Assembly: GCA_016215605.1 (NCBI GenBank)
Contig: JACRJB010000068.1
Coordinates: forward strand, 154,270-218,269
Direction: 5' to 3'
From: Rhodopseudomonas palustris
GTDB lineage: Bacteria; Pseudomonadota; Alphaproteobacteria; Rhizobiales; Xanthobacteraceae
Length of the DNA stretch: 64,000 nucleotides
Under the pieces are notes generated by a model that was not told where the DNA came from, did not search any database, and saw nothing but the letters and a program-made list of their open reading frames with translations. The translations under genes were made by a program, and so were the position numbers. Shown one piece after another: positions 19,387 through 28,291 of the stretch. Within the stretch, counting starts at the first letter, position 1; every line of letters starts with the position of its first letter.

Positions 19387-20892
19387 ATGGTGCTCAATCT
19401 GAAGAATCCGCAGGTCGAAACCCGCGATCAGCGGCTCGGCACCATCACCCAATGGGACGGCCGCGCCGACCAGCTGGTTCGCGATTCCGTCTTCACCTAT
19501 GGCTGTTCGAAAGGCTGCGACAATGGCGGGAGGCGGTTGTGCGAGCAGTCGAGCCCGTTCCAGCAGGCCTCGATGTGCGCCGAGCACATCGCCGTCACCA
19601 ACGCCACGATCATTCAGGAATCGGTGGTGGTGCAGCACTCGCCGATCGGCTGCGCGGCCAGCCAATCGTTCACCGCGCGTTATTATCGCGATCTGGCGGC
19701 GCGGCGCGGCTGGAAGCTGGAAGATCCGAAATCGATCTGCACCAATCTCGGCGAACAGGACATGGTGTTCGGCGGCGTGGAGCGCCTCGAACAAACCATC
19801 CGCGACGCGTTCGAGCGGCACGATCCGCGCGTGATCTTCGTCGCCACGTCCTGCGCCACCGGCATCATCGGCGACGATGTCGACGGCGCGGCGAAGCGGG
19901 TCGAGGATGAGATCGGCATTCCGGTGGTGACGCTGCATTGCGAGGGCTTCAAGTCGAAGCACTGGTCGAGCGGCTGGGACGTGATCGAGCACGGCATCCT
20001 GCGGCGGCTGGTGCCGCACGCGCCGCAGCGGCAGCCGGATCTGATCAACGTCATCCATCTCGGCGGACCCGACGTGTTCTCGCCATTGCTCAACCCGCTC
20101 GGGCTGCGCGTCAATCTGGTGATGGGCGGCAACACGCTGGAGCGGCTGGCGCAGATGTCGGAGGCGGCCGCGACCGTCACGATGTGCTTCGTGCTGTCCT
20201 ATCTCGCCACCGGACTCGAGCAGGAATTCGGCGTGCCGGAGGTGAAGGCGCCGCTGCCCTACGGGCTCGACGCCACCGACAATTGGCTGCGCGACATCGC
20301 GCGGCTGACCGGCACCGAGGACAAGGTCGAGGCAGGGATCGCCAGCGAGCGTGCGCGGATCGCGCCGGAGCTGGCGCGGCTGCGCAAGGCGCTCAAAGGC
20401 AAGCGCGGCTTCGTCGCCGCCGGCGCCGCGTTTGCGCACGGGCTGCTGGCCGATCTGCGCGAACTCGGCGTCGATGTCGACAGCGCGTTCTCGTTCCATC
20501 ACGATCCGACCACCGACAGCGGCGATTCGCAGCAGGATTCGCTCGGTCACCTCGTCGACGTCTGGGGCGACGTGCCGAACTACACGGTCAGTCCCGATCA
20601 GCATTTCCAGGCTCACGCCGCCCTGCAACGTGCGCGCCCCGACTTCGTGATCTGCCGTCATTCCGGCACCATGGCCGTGCTGGCCGGACGAATGGGAATT
20701 CCGGTGCTGCCGATCTTCTATTCCAACGACGGCCTCGGCTACGAGGGGCTGCTGACGATCGGCCGCGCTATCCTCCGGGTGTTGCCGCGCAAGCGGTTCT
20801 ACGACGATGTCGCCGCGCACAGCTCGTTCCCGTATCAACCCTGGTGGCTGGCGGAGACCGATCCCTACGCCGCCATCGCCGAACCCGCCTGA
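19387..20892 (+). CDS. Nitrogenase-like component 1 alpha (NifD-like; MarD paralogue)
   Basis: VVQHSPIGCAASQ, TSCATGIIGDD, HCEGFKSKHW, MCFVLSYLATGLEQEFGV; 501 aa, closely similar to the 35327-36838 product. Confidence 0.85.
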   Translation: MVLNLKNPQVETRDQRLGTITQWDGRADQLVRDSVFTYGCSKGCDNGGRRLCEQSSPFQQASMCAEHIAVTNATIIQESVVVQHSPIGCAASQSFTARYYRDLAARRGWKLEDPKSICTNLGEQDMVFGGVERLEQTIRDAFERHDPRVIFVATSCATGIIGDDVDGAAKRVEDEIGIPVVTLHCEGFKSKHWSSGWDVIEHGILRRLVPHAPQRQPDLINVIHLGGPDVFSPLLNPLGLRVNLVMGGNTLERLAQMSEAAATVTMCFVLSYLATGLEQEFGVPEVKAPLPYGLDATDNWLRDIARLTGTEDKVEAGIASERARIAPELARLRKALKGKRGFVAAGAAFAHGLLADLRELGVDVDSAFSFHHDPTTDSGDSQQDSLGHLVDVWGDVPNYTVSPDQHFQAHAALQRARPDFVICRHSGTMAVLAGRMGIPVLPIFYSNDGLGYEGLLTIGRAILRVLPRKRFYDDVAAHSSFPYQPWWLAETDPYAAIAEPA

Positions 20893-20904
20893 GAAAGACC
20901 AGTG

Positions 20905-22284
20905 ATGCTGTCTCCTGTCACCGACAATCTCGACGCCTCCGGCGCGTTCTGCAGTTCGCCTGGCGCGATCGAGCAGGTTCGTTACGGCTGTAGTCTCGGT
21001 GCGCTGGCGAGCGTGATCGCGATTCCCGGCGCGGTGCCGATTACGCATTGCGGACCGGGCTGCGCCACCAAGCAGTTCCATGCGCTGTCCGGAATCAACG
21101 CCTATCAGGGCGGCGAATTCCACGTGCCGAGCAGCAATCTCGGCAACCAGGAAGTGATCTTCGGCGGCGCCGATCGCCTCGACGAATTGATCCGGTCGAC
21201 GTTGAAGGTGATGCAGGCCGATCTATTCGTGGTGCAGTCCGGCTGCATTCCCGGCCTGGTCGGCGACGATGTCGGCAGCGTGGTGCGGAGCTATCAGAAG
21301 CAGGGCGTGCCGATCGTGTTCGCCGAGACCAGTGGTTATCGCGGCAACAATTTCACCGGCCACGAAACCGTCATTCGCGCCATCATCGACCAGTTCGTCG
21401 ATGTCAACGACGCCCCGCTGCAGCACGGCCTGGTCAATGTCTGGTCGCTGCTGCCGTATCAGAATCCGTTCTGGCGCGGCGATCTCACCGAGATCAAGCG
21501 GATCCTCGAAGGCGTCGGGCTCGAGGTCAACATCCTGTTCGGCCCGTCGTCGGCCGGCGTCGAGGAGTGGCGCGCGATTCAGCGTGCGCAGTTCAATCTG
21601 GTGCTGTCGCCGTGGCTCGGCCTCGCCACCGCCGCTCATCTCGAAGACCTCTACGGCCAGCCGTTCCTGCACGTGCCGACGATCCCGATCGGCGCCAAGG
21701 CCACCAGCGCCTTCCTGCGCCAGGTGGTCGATTTCGCAGGCCTCGATCGCGCGCGCGCAGAAGCGTTCATCGCGCAGGAGGAGAAGGAGCACTACGTCTA
21801 TCTTCGCGACTTCGCCTCGTTCTACGCCGGCTGCACCAGCCAGTATCGGCTGCCGTCGACGGCGATCGTGGTCAGCGAAAGCGCGTATAATCTCGCGGTG
21901 GCGAGCTTCCTGGTCGAGCAGCTCGGTCTCAATCCCGGGCCGATGGTGATCAGCGAGAATCCGCCGGCGGATTTTCGCGAGACCATCCAGAAGTCCTATC
22001 GCGCGCTCGCCGACGGCGCAGGAGCCGAGGCCGTGTTCGAGCAGGACGGTCACCGGATTCACGAATTGATCCGGCAAACCGATCTCACCGGCGAAGTGCC
22101 GATCGTGTTCGGCTCGACCTGGGAGGCGGCGCTGGCGGACGAGATCGGCGCGCCGCTGGTCGAGATCGGCTATCCGTGCACCGACGAGGTCGTGCTGTCG
22201 CGCGCCTATGTCGGCTATCGCGGCGCGCTGGCGTTGATCGAACGCACCTATACGACGGTGGTTCGCGCCAGCACGATGGGGTAG
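20905..22284 (+). CDS. Nitrogenase-like component 1 beta (NifK-like; MarK paralogue)
   Basis: VPITHCGPGCATKQ, SGCIPGLVGDDVGSVV, ETSGYRGNNFTGHE, GLVNVWSLLPYQNPFWRGDL. Confidence 0.85.
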   Translation: MLSPVTDNLDASGAFCSSPGAIEQVRYGCSLGALASVIAIPGAVPITHCGPGCATKQFHALSGINAYQGGEFHVPSSNLGNQEVIFGGADRLDELIRSTLKVMQADLFVVQSGCIPGLVGDDVGSVVRSYQKQGVPIVFAETSGYRGNNFTGHETVIRAIIDQFVDVNDAPLQHGLVNVWSLLPYQNPFWRGDLTEIKRILEGVGLEVNILFGPSSAGVEEWRAIQRAQFNLVLSPWLGLATAAHLEDLYGQPFLHVPTIPIGAKATSAFLRQVVDFAGLDRARAEAFIAQEEKEHYVYLRDFASFYAGCTSQYRLPSTAIVVSESAYNLAVASFLVEQLGLNPGPMVISENPPADFRETIQKSYRALADGAGAEAVFEQDGHRIHELIRQTDLTGEVPIVFGSTWEAALADEIGAPLVEIGYPCTDEVVLSRAYVGYRGALALIERTYTTVVRASTMG

Positions 22285-22299
22285 AGCGCGACGCGCACG

Positions 22300-23409
22300 T
22301 CAGCCGGCGACCGAGTAGACACGCCGCTCGCTGTCGCCGGCGGCGCGCTGTCGAAGCAGCTCGCGCGTGATGTCCAGCGTCTCCTCGATCATCGCGGCAT
22401 CGACATCGAGATGGGTGCAGGCGCGCATCCGTCCGCCCATGATCGAGACCAGCACGCCGCGAAGGCGCAACGCGGCCGTCAATTCTTCGTTGGAGATGCC
22501 GGAGCCGGCGACATCGAAGAACACGAGGTTGGTCTCTGGCGGTTGAACGTCGATGCCTTCCAATCTCGAAAGTCCTGCAGCGAGCTGCCATGCGTTCACG
22601 TGGTCTTCGGCAAGGCGGTCGACATTGTGGTCCAGCGCGTAGTGGCAGGCCGCCGCACAGATGCCGGCCTGGCGTAGAGATCCGCCGAGCCGCTGCTTCC
22701 AGCGCCAGACTTCGTCGATGAAACCGCGCGATCCGGCCATCACGGCACCCAGCGGCGCGCCGAGGCCTTTGCTGAAGTCGATCCAGACCGAGTCCCAGCC
22801 CGCGACCATCTCGCGTGGGATCACGCCGCTGGCGACGCTGGCGTTCAGCAAGCGTGCGCCGTCCATGTGGGTGGCGAGACCATGGGTCTTCGCCAGCGCC
22901 GCGATCCGCTCCAGCGCCGATTGCGGCCAGACCTTGCCGCCGCCGAGATTGGTGGTTTGCTCGACGCTGACCAGAGTCTGTCTGGCCAGATGTCGATCGG
23001 GAGGGCGGAGTGCCCTGCGAAGATCATCGGGCGTGAATTGTCCACTCGGGCCAGGCAGAGGCTTGATCTGAACGCCGCCGAGCGCCGCATGGGTGCAGCC
23101 TTCGAGCGATACGATGTGCGATGTTTCGTGCGCCAAAATCTCGTCGCCCGGCCGGCAATGCGCCAGCGTCGCGGCGATATTGCAGATCGTGCCCGACGGC
23201 ATGAACAACGCGGCTTCCTTGCCGAGCAGCGCGGCGACGCGATCGCACAGGCTGTTCACCGTCGGATCGGCGCCGATCTGTTCGTCGCCGACCTCCGCGT
23301 CGGCCATGGCTTCCCGCATCGCGCGGCTGGGCCGGGTCTGCGTATCCGAGAACAGATTGATGCGGACTGGCGGGAGGCTCGGATCGTCGGGGACGGGCGC
23401 GTACACCAT
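22300..23409 (-). CDS. Low-specificity threonine aldolase / beta-eliminating lyase
   Basis: NLFSDTQTRPSRAMREAMADAEVGDEQIGADPTVN, HMDGARLLNA. Confidence 0.85.
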   Translation of the reverse strand: MVYAPVPDDPSLPPVRINLFSDTQTRPSRAMREAMADAEVGDEQIGADPTVNSLCDRVAALLGKEAALFMPSGTICNIAATLAHCRPGDEILAHETSHIVSLEGCTHAALGGVQIKPLPGPSGQFTPDDLRRALRPPDRHLARQTLVSVEQTTNLGGGKVWPQSALERIAALAKTHGLATHMDGARLLNASVASGVIPREMVAGWDSVWIDFSKGLGAPLGAVMAGSRGFIDEVWRWKQRLGGSLRQAGICAAACHYALDHNVDRLAEDHVNAWQLAAGLSRLEGIDVQPPETNLVFFDVAGSGISNEELTAALRLRGVLVSIMGGRMRACTHLDVDAAMIEETLDITRELLRQRAAGDSERRVYSVAG

Positions 23410-23421
23410 GCGTGTATCTGC

Positions 23422-23757
23422 CTATTTCACGGCGACGTGCGCCGCCGTGCTCGCGGTGCGGCCATCCTCATGGGTCCAGACGAAATCGAAATCGGTCGGA
23501 CCGACAATCCTGGCGTGGAACACCAGATAGGGATTGGCGGAGGTCGCGTTGCGAAGATCGACCTGCACGACCCTCTCGCCGTTCGCCTGCGCATGAAACC
23601 GCGCCAGGATATCGCGCGGGATCGGCTGCCCGTCGGGCGCGCGACGAAATCCAGGCTCCATCGGATGCTCGAACAAGGTGCGAATCTCGATGACGTCTCC
23701 CACTTTGGCCGAGGCGGGAAGCTTGATGCGGGGGCGGCTGGTCAATGGCACCGTCAT
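23422..23757 (-). CDS. soxZ: Thiosulfate oxidation carrier complex protein SoxZ
   Basis: RPRIKLPASAKVGDVIEIRTLFEHPMEPGFRRAPDGQPIPRDI; adjacent to soxY. Confidence 0.9.
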   Translation of the reverse strand: MTVPLTSRPRIKLPASAKVGDVIEIRTLFEHPMEPGFRRAPDGQPIPRDILARFHAQANGERVVQVDLRNATSANPYLVFHARIVGPTDFDFVWTHEDGRTASTAAHVAVK

Positions 23758-24227
23758 GTCAGACAACCTCCGACGCTCACCTTGATCTCCACTGCGGCGC
23801 GATTGACCGTGCCGTCGCTGTGCTCGGCGAACACCAGCAGGGTCTGCTTCTCGGCGAGCCGGATGCGCATCGCGACCTCGGCCTTGCCCGATGCCGGCGA
23901 CAACCTGAAGCTGGCGATTCCCGGAGTCGGATTCCTGGTCGCGATCAGATGGATCGCACGAACATGGTGCTCCGCCGTCATTGGACTGTCGACCACAACG
24001 GTGACGGGCACCACGGCGCCGTTTTCGGCGGTCTCCGGCACTTGCAGCGAAATGCCGCCGTCCCGGGGCGTCGCGTTTCCGATCAAGTCTCGGATCGCCG
24101 CGTCGACATCGTCGGACGTCGTGGCTTTGGCCAACGGAATGATCGACGCGACAAATCCGACCGCCGCTGCGACCAGCATGTCACGCCGGTCGAGCGACAA
24201 TGGCGCGCCGTTCGGGTACTCGCTCAT
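23754..24227 (-). CDS. soxY: Thiosulfate oxidation carrier protein SoxY (Tat signal)
   Basis: SLDRRDMLVAAAVGF Tat-like signal; C terminus KVSVGGCLT carrying the carrier cysteine. Confidence 0.85.
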   Translation of the reverse strand: MSEYPNGAPLSLDRRDMLVAAAVGFVASIIPLAKATTSDDVDAAIRDLIGNATPRDGGISLQVPETAENGAVVPVTVVVDSPMTAEHHVRAIHLIATRNPTPGIASFRLSPASGKAEVAMRIRLAEKQTLLVFAEHSDGTVNRAAVEIKVSVGGCLT

Positions 24228-25516
24228 CCGAACGCATCCTTGGTGATGCTCGCATACCAGGCGTCGGCATATTGAGCTTCGAGTTTGCGCTGGGTTTTCT
24301 TTTCGGCCAGCGGCCCGCGAGGCGACACGCCGCCGGAATTCGGCGTTTCGACGAATCCCTTCTCGCTCGGCCGGAACACACCGACGACGGAGATGCCGTA
24401 ATCGTCGCCGACATGGCTGTAGCAGGTGTTGAAATAGATCGGATCTTTCGGCGCTTCACGGCCCTCGAGAAGAGCGATGGCCGACGCCACGGCCTGCTTC
24501 GAGGTCGAATTGGCGATGAAGCCGGACTTGGGCATCGGTCCGGCGATATTGGCGTCGCCGATGACGTGGATGTCCTTCGCCTTGGTGGCTTCAAACGTAT
24601 AGGGATTGACCGGGACGAAGCCGGTTTCGTTAGTGAGGCCCGCGTCGATCGCGATCTTGGCCGCCGACTGCGGCGGGATGACGTTGCCGACGTCGATCTT
24701 GTGCCGAGTTCCGAACTCGGTCTGGAACACCTTCTCCTTGGTATCGATCGAAACGACCTTGCCATCCTTGCTGCCGGGAATCCATTCGATCAGGCCGGGA
24801 TACAATTCGTTCCAGGCATCCTGGAACAGGCCCTGCTTGGAGAAGGCGTCCTTGGCATCCAGCGCCAGAATCTTGGCGCGCGGCTTGTGCTTCTTCAGGT
24901 AGTTCGCAACCAGGCTGATCCGTTCATACGGGCCGGGCGGGCAACGGAACGGATTGCCGGGAATCGCGAACCCGACCACGCCGCCATCGGGCAATGCCTC
25001 GAGCTGCTTGCGCAGCAGCAGCACCTGCTCGCCGCGTTCGGGCACCCAGGCATGCGGGAAGATTTGCGCAGCCGCTTGATCGTAGCCGGGAAGCGCGCCC
25101 CACTTGATGCCGATGCCGGGCGATACGATCAGCTTGTCGTAAGCGACGGTCTTGCCGCTGCGCAGCTTCACCAGCTTCTTGTCGGGCTCGATCGCATCCG
25201 CCCAGTCGTGAATGAAGATGACGCCGCGCCGCTTCAAGACGCCGTAGGGATGCGTGATGTCGGACAACGTCCGGGCTCCGGCCAGCAGCAGATTGCCGTA
25301 GGGGCAGGTGACAAAGGTGAGCTGCGGTTCGATCACCGTGACGTCGATGTGCGGAAAATTCGTTCGTGCAAAGCGGGCGGCGGAAGCGCCGCCGAAGCCG
25401 CCGCCGATGATGACGAGACGGGCGCCTGACTTGGCCTGAAGGATCGAAGGCGCCGCGAGGGTGGAGAGGCCGGCGATGGCGAACTTGCCGAAATTGCGTC
25501 GGGAAATGTCGGACAT
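24224..25516 (-). CDS. fccB: Flavocytochrome c sulfide dehydrogenase flavoprotein subunit
   Basis: MSDISRRNFGKFAIAG Tat signal, LVIIGGGFGGASAARFAR FAD motif, FVTCPYGNLLLAGART, FNTCYSHVGDDYGISVVG. Confidence 0.85.
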   Translation of the reverse strand: MSDISRRNFGKFAIAGLSTLAAPSILQAKSGARLVIIGGGFGGASAARFARTNFPHIDVTVIEPQLTFVTCPYGNLLLAGARTLSDITHPYGVLKRRGVIFIHDWADAIEPDKKLVKLRSGKTVAYDKLIVSPGIGIKWGALPGYDQAAAQIFPHAWVPERGEQVLLLRKQLEALPDGGVVGFAIPGNPFRCPPGPYERISLVANYLKKHKPRAKILALDAKDAFSKQGLFQDAWNELYPGLIEWIPGSKDGKVVSIDTKEKVFQTEFGTRHKIDVGNVIPPQSAAKIAIDAGLTNETGFVPVNPYTFEATKAKDIHVIGDANIAGPMPKSGFIANSTSKQAVASAIALLEGREAPKDPIYFNTCYSHVGDDYGISVVGVFRPSEKGFVETPNSGGVSPRGPLAEKKTQRKLEAQYADAWYASITKDAFG

Positions 25517-25526
25517 GGTGGCCTCC

Positions 25527-25856
25527 TCAGCGCCGGATGGACGAGAAGTAGTTGGCGAGAACGGCCACTTCCGTGTCGGAATAGCCGCGTGCGATCCGCG
25601 GCATGATCGTCGCGGCCGGTCGCTGATTGTCGCGGAACTCGCTCCACACTCGTGCGAAGGCATCCTTCTCGTAGCCTGAGAGTCTCGGAGTGCCCTTCAA
25701 TCCCTGGCCGAGCTGGCCGTGACAGCCCGAGCAGGCCTGCGCGATCAGCGGTGCGGGTACCGGCTTCGCAGGCTTCTTGCGAGACTCCGCGGCAGACGGT
25801 GTCGCGGTCGCCGCCAGCAGGCCCGCGATCATGATCATTGAAGCTGTTCGTAACAT
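25527..25856 (-). CDS. Monoheme c-type cytochrome, candidate FccA subunit
   Basis: Signal peptide plus CSGCH heme motif (ACSGCHGQLGQGLKGTPRL); adjacent to fccB. Confidence 0.8.
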   Translation of the reverse strand: MLRTASMIMIAGLLAATATPSAAESRKKPAKPVPAPLIAQACSGCHGQLGQGLKGTPRLSGYEKDAFARVWSEFRDNQRPAATIMPRIARGYSDTEVAVLANYFSSIRR

Positions 25857-25875
25857 TGCGCCCCCGTGCAATTAG

Positions 25876-27090
25876 TCAGATTGAATGTCGAACGGATGGC
25901 TCGGCGATCGCCGGATCGTCGAGCCGAAACCATGGTCGCAGGTGGATGCCGACCCAATTCCCGGGCAGCGCGGCTGCGATCCACAGCCAACCGTGCAGGC
26001 TGCCCGATGCGATGCCGGAGAACATCGCGCTGATGTTGCAGCCCGTCGCGATGATGGCGCCGGCGCCGAGCAGCAGGCCGCCGATGACGGAGCCGAGCAG
26101 ATGGGATGTCGGAATCCGCCATTGCGGCGCGAAGCGCCCCGCCAGCCCGGCTGCGAGCAAGGCGCCGACTACGACGGCGATGTTCATCAACGATGTCGTA
26201 TCCGCCCAGACCTGGCGATGCAGCGCCTCGGCTCGTGTCGGATTTTCCCAGAACGCCCAGAACACAGGCTCCGCCAGCCTGCCATCGTCGAGCGCCTTCG
26301 CGCCCCACAAGGCGAAGGCCTGGGTGATGCCCCACGGACGCCCCGCGAGAATCAGCGTCACGAAATTCAGAACTGCCAGCGCCAGGGCGGCCAGAGCATA
26401 CGGCCATACGCCGCGCATGCAACGTCGTTCGGCGCCTCGCCAGATCGAGGCCAGCTCGCCGTGCCGTCGCCGTTCATAGCGCGCAACGGCTACCCAGATT
26501 GCGGCGAGGAGGCCGACACTCAGCAGGAGTGAGGGGAGCAGCCCGAAGACGGTCAGCAGCGAGATCGGCGGTAGCGCCGGCAGATCGCTCCACCACTCGG
26601 CTGCGAAGGCAGCGATCGTCGCTCCGGTGACGACGAAGAGCAACGTGACGACCATGCGCACCGAGCCGCCGCCGACCGTATACAGTGTACCGGACGCACA
26701 GCCGCCACCGAGCTGCATGCCAATCCCGAATAGGAACGCACCGAGTGCAACAGCCGCACCGGCGGGGAAGACGAATCCCCGCACAGGCTGCCCCAGCACC
26801 GCGTCCGCGGCGAGTGCTGGTAGAAACAGCAGCACCGCAATCCCGATCATCAGCAGCTGGGCGCGGATGTGGGCGGTGCGTCCGTCGCGCAGGACCGCGC
26901 GAAAGCCGGCACTGAATCTAAACGTCGCGCTGTACAATGTGTATCCGAGGGCGATCCCGACGGCCCACAATGCGACGAGCCTCCAGCCGTTCGACCACGC
27001 CACCGCTCCGCCCGATATCGCAAGCACAACGGCCAGCAAGACCGGCAAACGTTGGACGTCGGAGCGCGAGGACATGACGAGTATGGTCAC
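25876..27090 (-). CDS. YeeE/YedE family sulfur-compound (thiosulfate) transporter
   Basis: Polytopic membrane protein with GGCASGTLYTVGGGS and ATGCNISAMFSGIASGSLHGW motifs. Confidence 0.85.
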   Translation of the reverse strand: MTILVMSSRSDVQRLPVLLAVVLAISGGAVAWSNGWRLVALWAVGIALGYTLYSATFRFSAGFRAVLRDGRTAHIRAQLLMIGIAVLLFLPALAADAVLGQPVRGFVFPAGAAVALGAFLFGIGMQLGGGCASGTLYTVGGGSVRMVVTLLFVVTGATIAAFAAEWWSDLPALPPISLLTVFGLLPSLLLSVGLLAAIWVAVARYERRRHGELASIWRGAERRCMRGVWPYALAALALAVLNFVTLILAGRPWGITQAFALWGAKALDDGRLAEPVFWAFWENPTRAEALHRQVWADTTSLMNIAVVVGALLAAGLAGRFAPQWRIPTSHLLGSVIGGLLLGAGAIIATGCNISAMFSGIASGSLHGWLWIAAALPGNWVGIHLRPWFRLDDPAIAEPSVRHSI

Positions 27091-27830
27091 GGGAAAGCTG
27101 ACGTTACGAAATCATTCTGCTGCATGAGCCGTAAAATCACCCGAAGGAAACGGACTCGGCAAGCGGTCGTCAAAAATAAGTAGTAAAGCCCCCTCTGCGT
27201 CGCCGGATGGGTGCGAACATTCTGCCAGTGCGATGGTGGCAGTCGACTTATTCTCGCGTCCTGCGACACATTGTCGAGTCGACTGTGCCGCCATGTGTGC
27301 GATCGCACATGAACGCTTCGCCCATCCGCTATTCTCGCCCGTCGAACGATGTTCGCAGGCTCGCCTCGTCCGGTAACGGCCTACGTTGCCATCCCTCAAT
27401 GTCGATTGTCCGAGCAGATGTGGCGGGCGCACGAAACGGTGTCGATCGGCCGTGCCGTCGCATGCATGCATCGCGCGTCATCATGGTGATCGACATGCAT
27501 GCGGATTCGGCTGAAATCCGTGGCGATATCCGGCGCAGTCGGCCGCAACTAGGAATGATTAGTTCAAATCCATGAACGAACAGCAGGAACGATGCGGATC
27601 GACGGCGCCGGGTGGCGGATTGTTGTCGATCGCATGATGAATTTGAAATTGACCGATGACGCTTAGTCTATCGATACTTGGGTGACTGCTAACAAAGAAG
27701 CAGGCGTTGTCCGAGCAGAGATCGTCGCAATCGTTCGCTTGTTCGGAGTGAGGGCGTGGTTCGATCCGACGGCAGTACCTACGTGCGGGTTCAGCACGAC
27801 ATTCATCTAGGAATTGAGGAGAGTGATAAT

Positions 27831-27986
27831 ATGGCAGACGATCCGAACAGGGTCTGGCCGACCGGTCTGACCATCGCGGAATCGGAAGAGATCCACAAGC
27901 ACGTGATCGACGGCACGCGCATCTTCGGCGCGATTGCGATCGTCGCCCACTTTCTGGCGTTCGTCTATTCGCCCTGGCTGAAGTAA
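27831..27986 (+). CDS. pucB: Light-harvesting LH2 beta polypeptide
   Basis: [51 protein letters not shown]. Confidence 0.95.
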   Translation: MADDPNRVWPTGLTIAESEEIHKHVIDGTRIFGAIAIVAHFLAFVYSPWLK

Positions 27987-27998
27987 GGAGATCCGCAG

Positions 27999-28181
27999 AT
28001 GTCCAATCAGGCAAGAATCTGGACCGTCGTCAAACCGACCGTGGGATTGCCGTTGTTCCTCGGCAGCGTCGCCGTGATCGCCATTCTGGTGCACTTCGCG
28101 GTGCTGACCCATACCACCTGGTTCCCGAAATACTGGAACGGCAAGGCGGCCGCGATCGAGAGCTCCGTCAGCACGGGGTGA
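27999..28181 (+). CDS. pucA: Light-harvesting LH2 alpha polypeptide
   Basis: [48 protein letters not shown]... Confidence 0.95.
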   Translation: MSNQARIWTVVKPTVGLPLFLGSVAVIAILVHFAVLTHTTWFPKYWNGKAAAIESSVSTG

Positions 28182-28207
28182 GCGAAGCTTCAGCGACCTT
28201 GAAGCGG

Positions 28208-28234
28208 GGCCGGGATCCACGGATCCCGGCCTTT
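28208..28234 (+). terminator. Intrinsic terminator downstream of pucBA
   Basis: Perfect inverted repeat GGCCGGGATCC-AC-GGATCCCGGCC followed by TTTC, 27 nt after the pucA stop. Confidence 0.75.
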
Positions 28235-28291
28235 CAATTTCCGGTCTTGCGCATCGACGATATCGAACGCTGTGGTCATCGCGCAGGCCGT

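Noticed and set aside
19321-21123. 600-aa minus-strand ORF
   Set aside because: Antisense to the second NifDK-like pair; no motifs.
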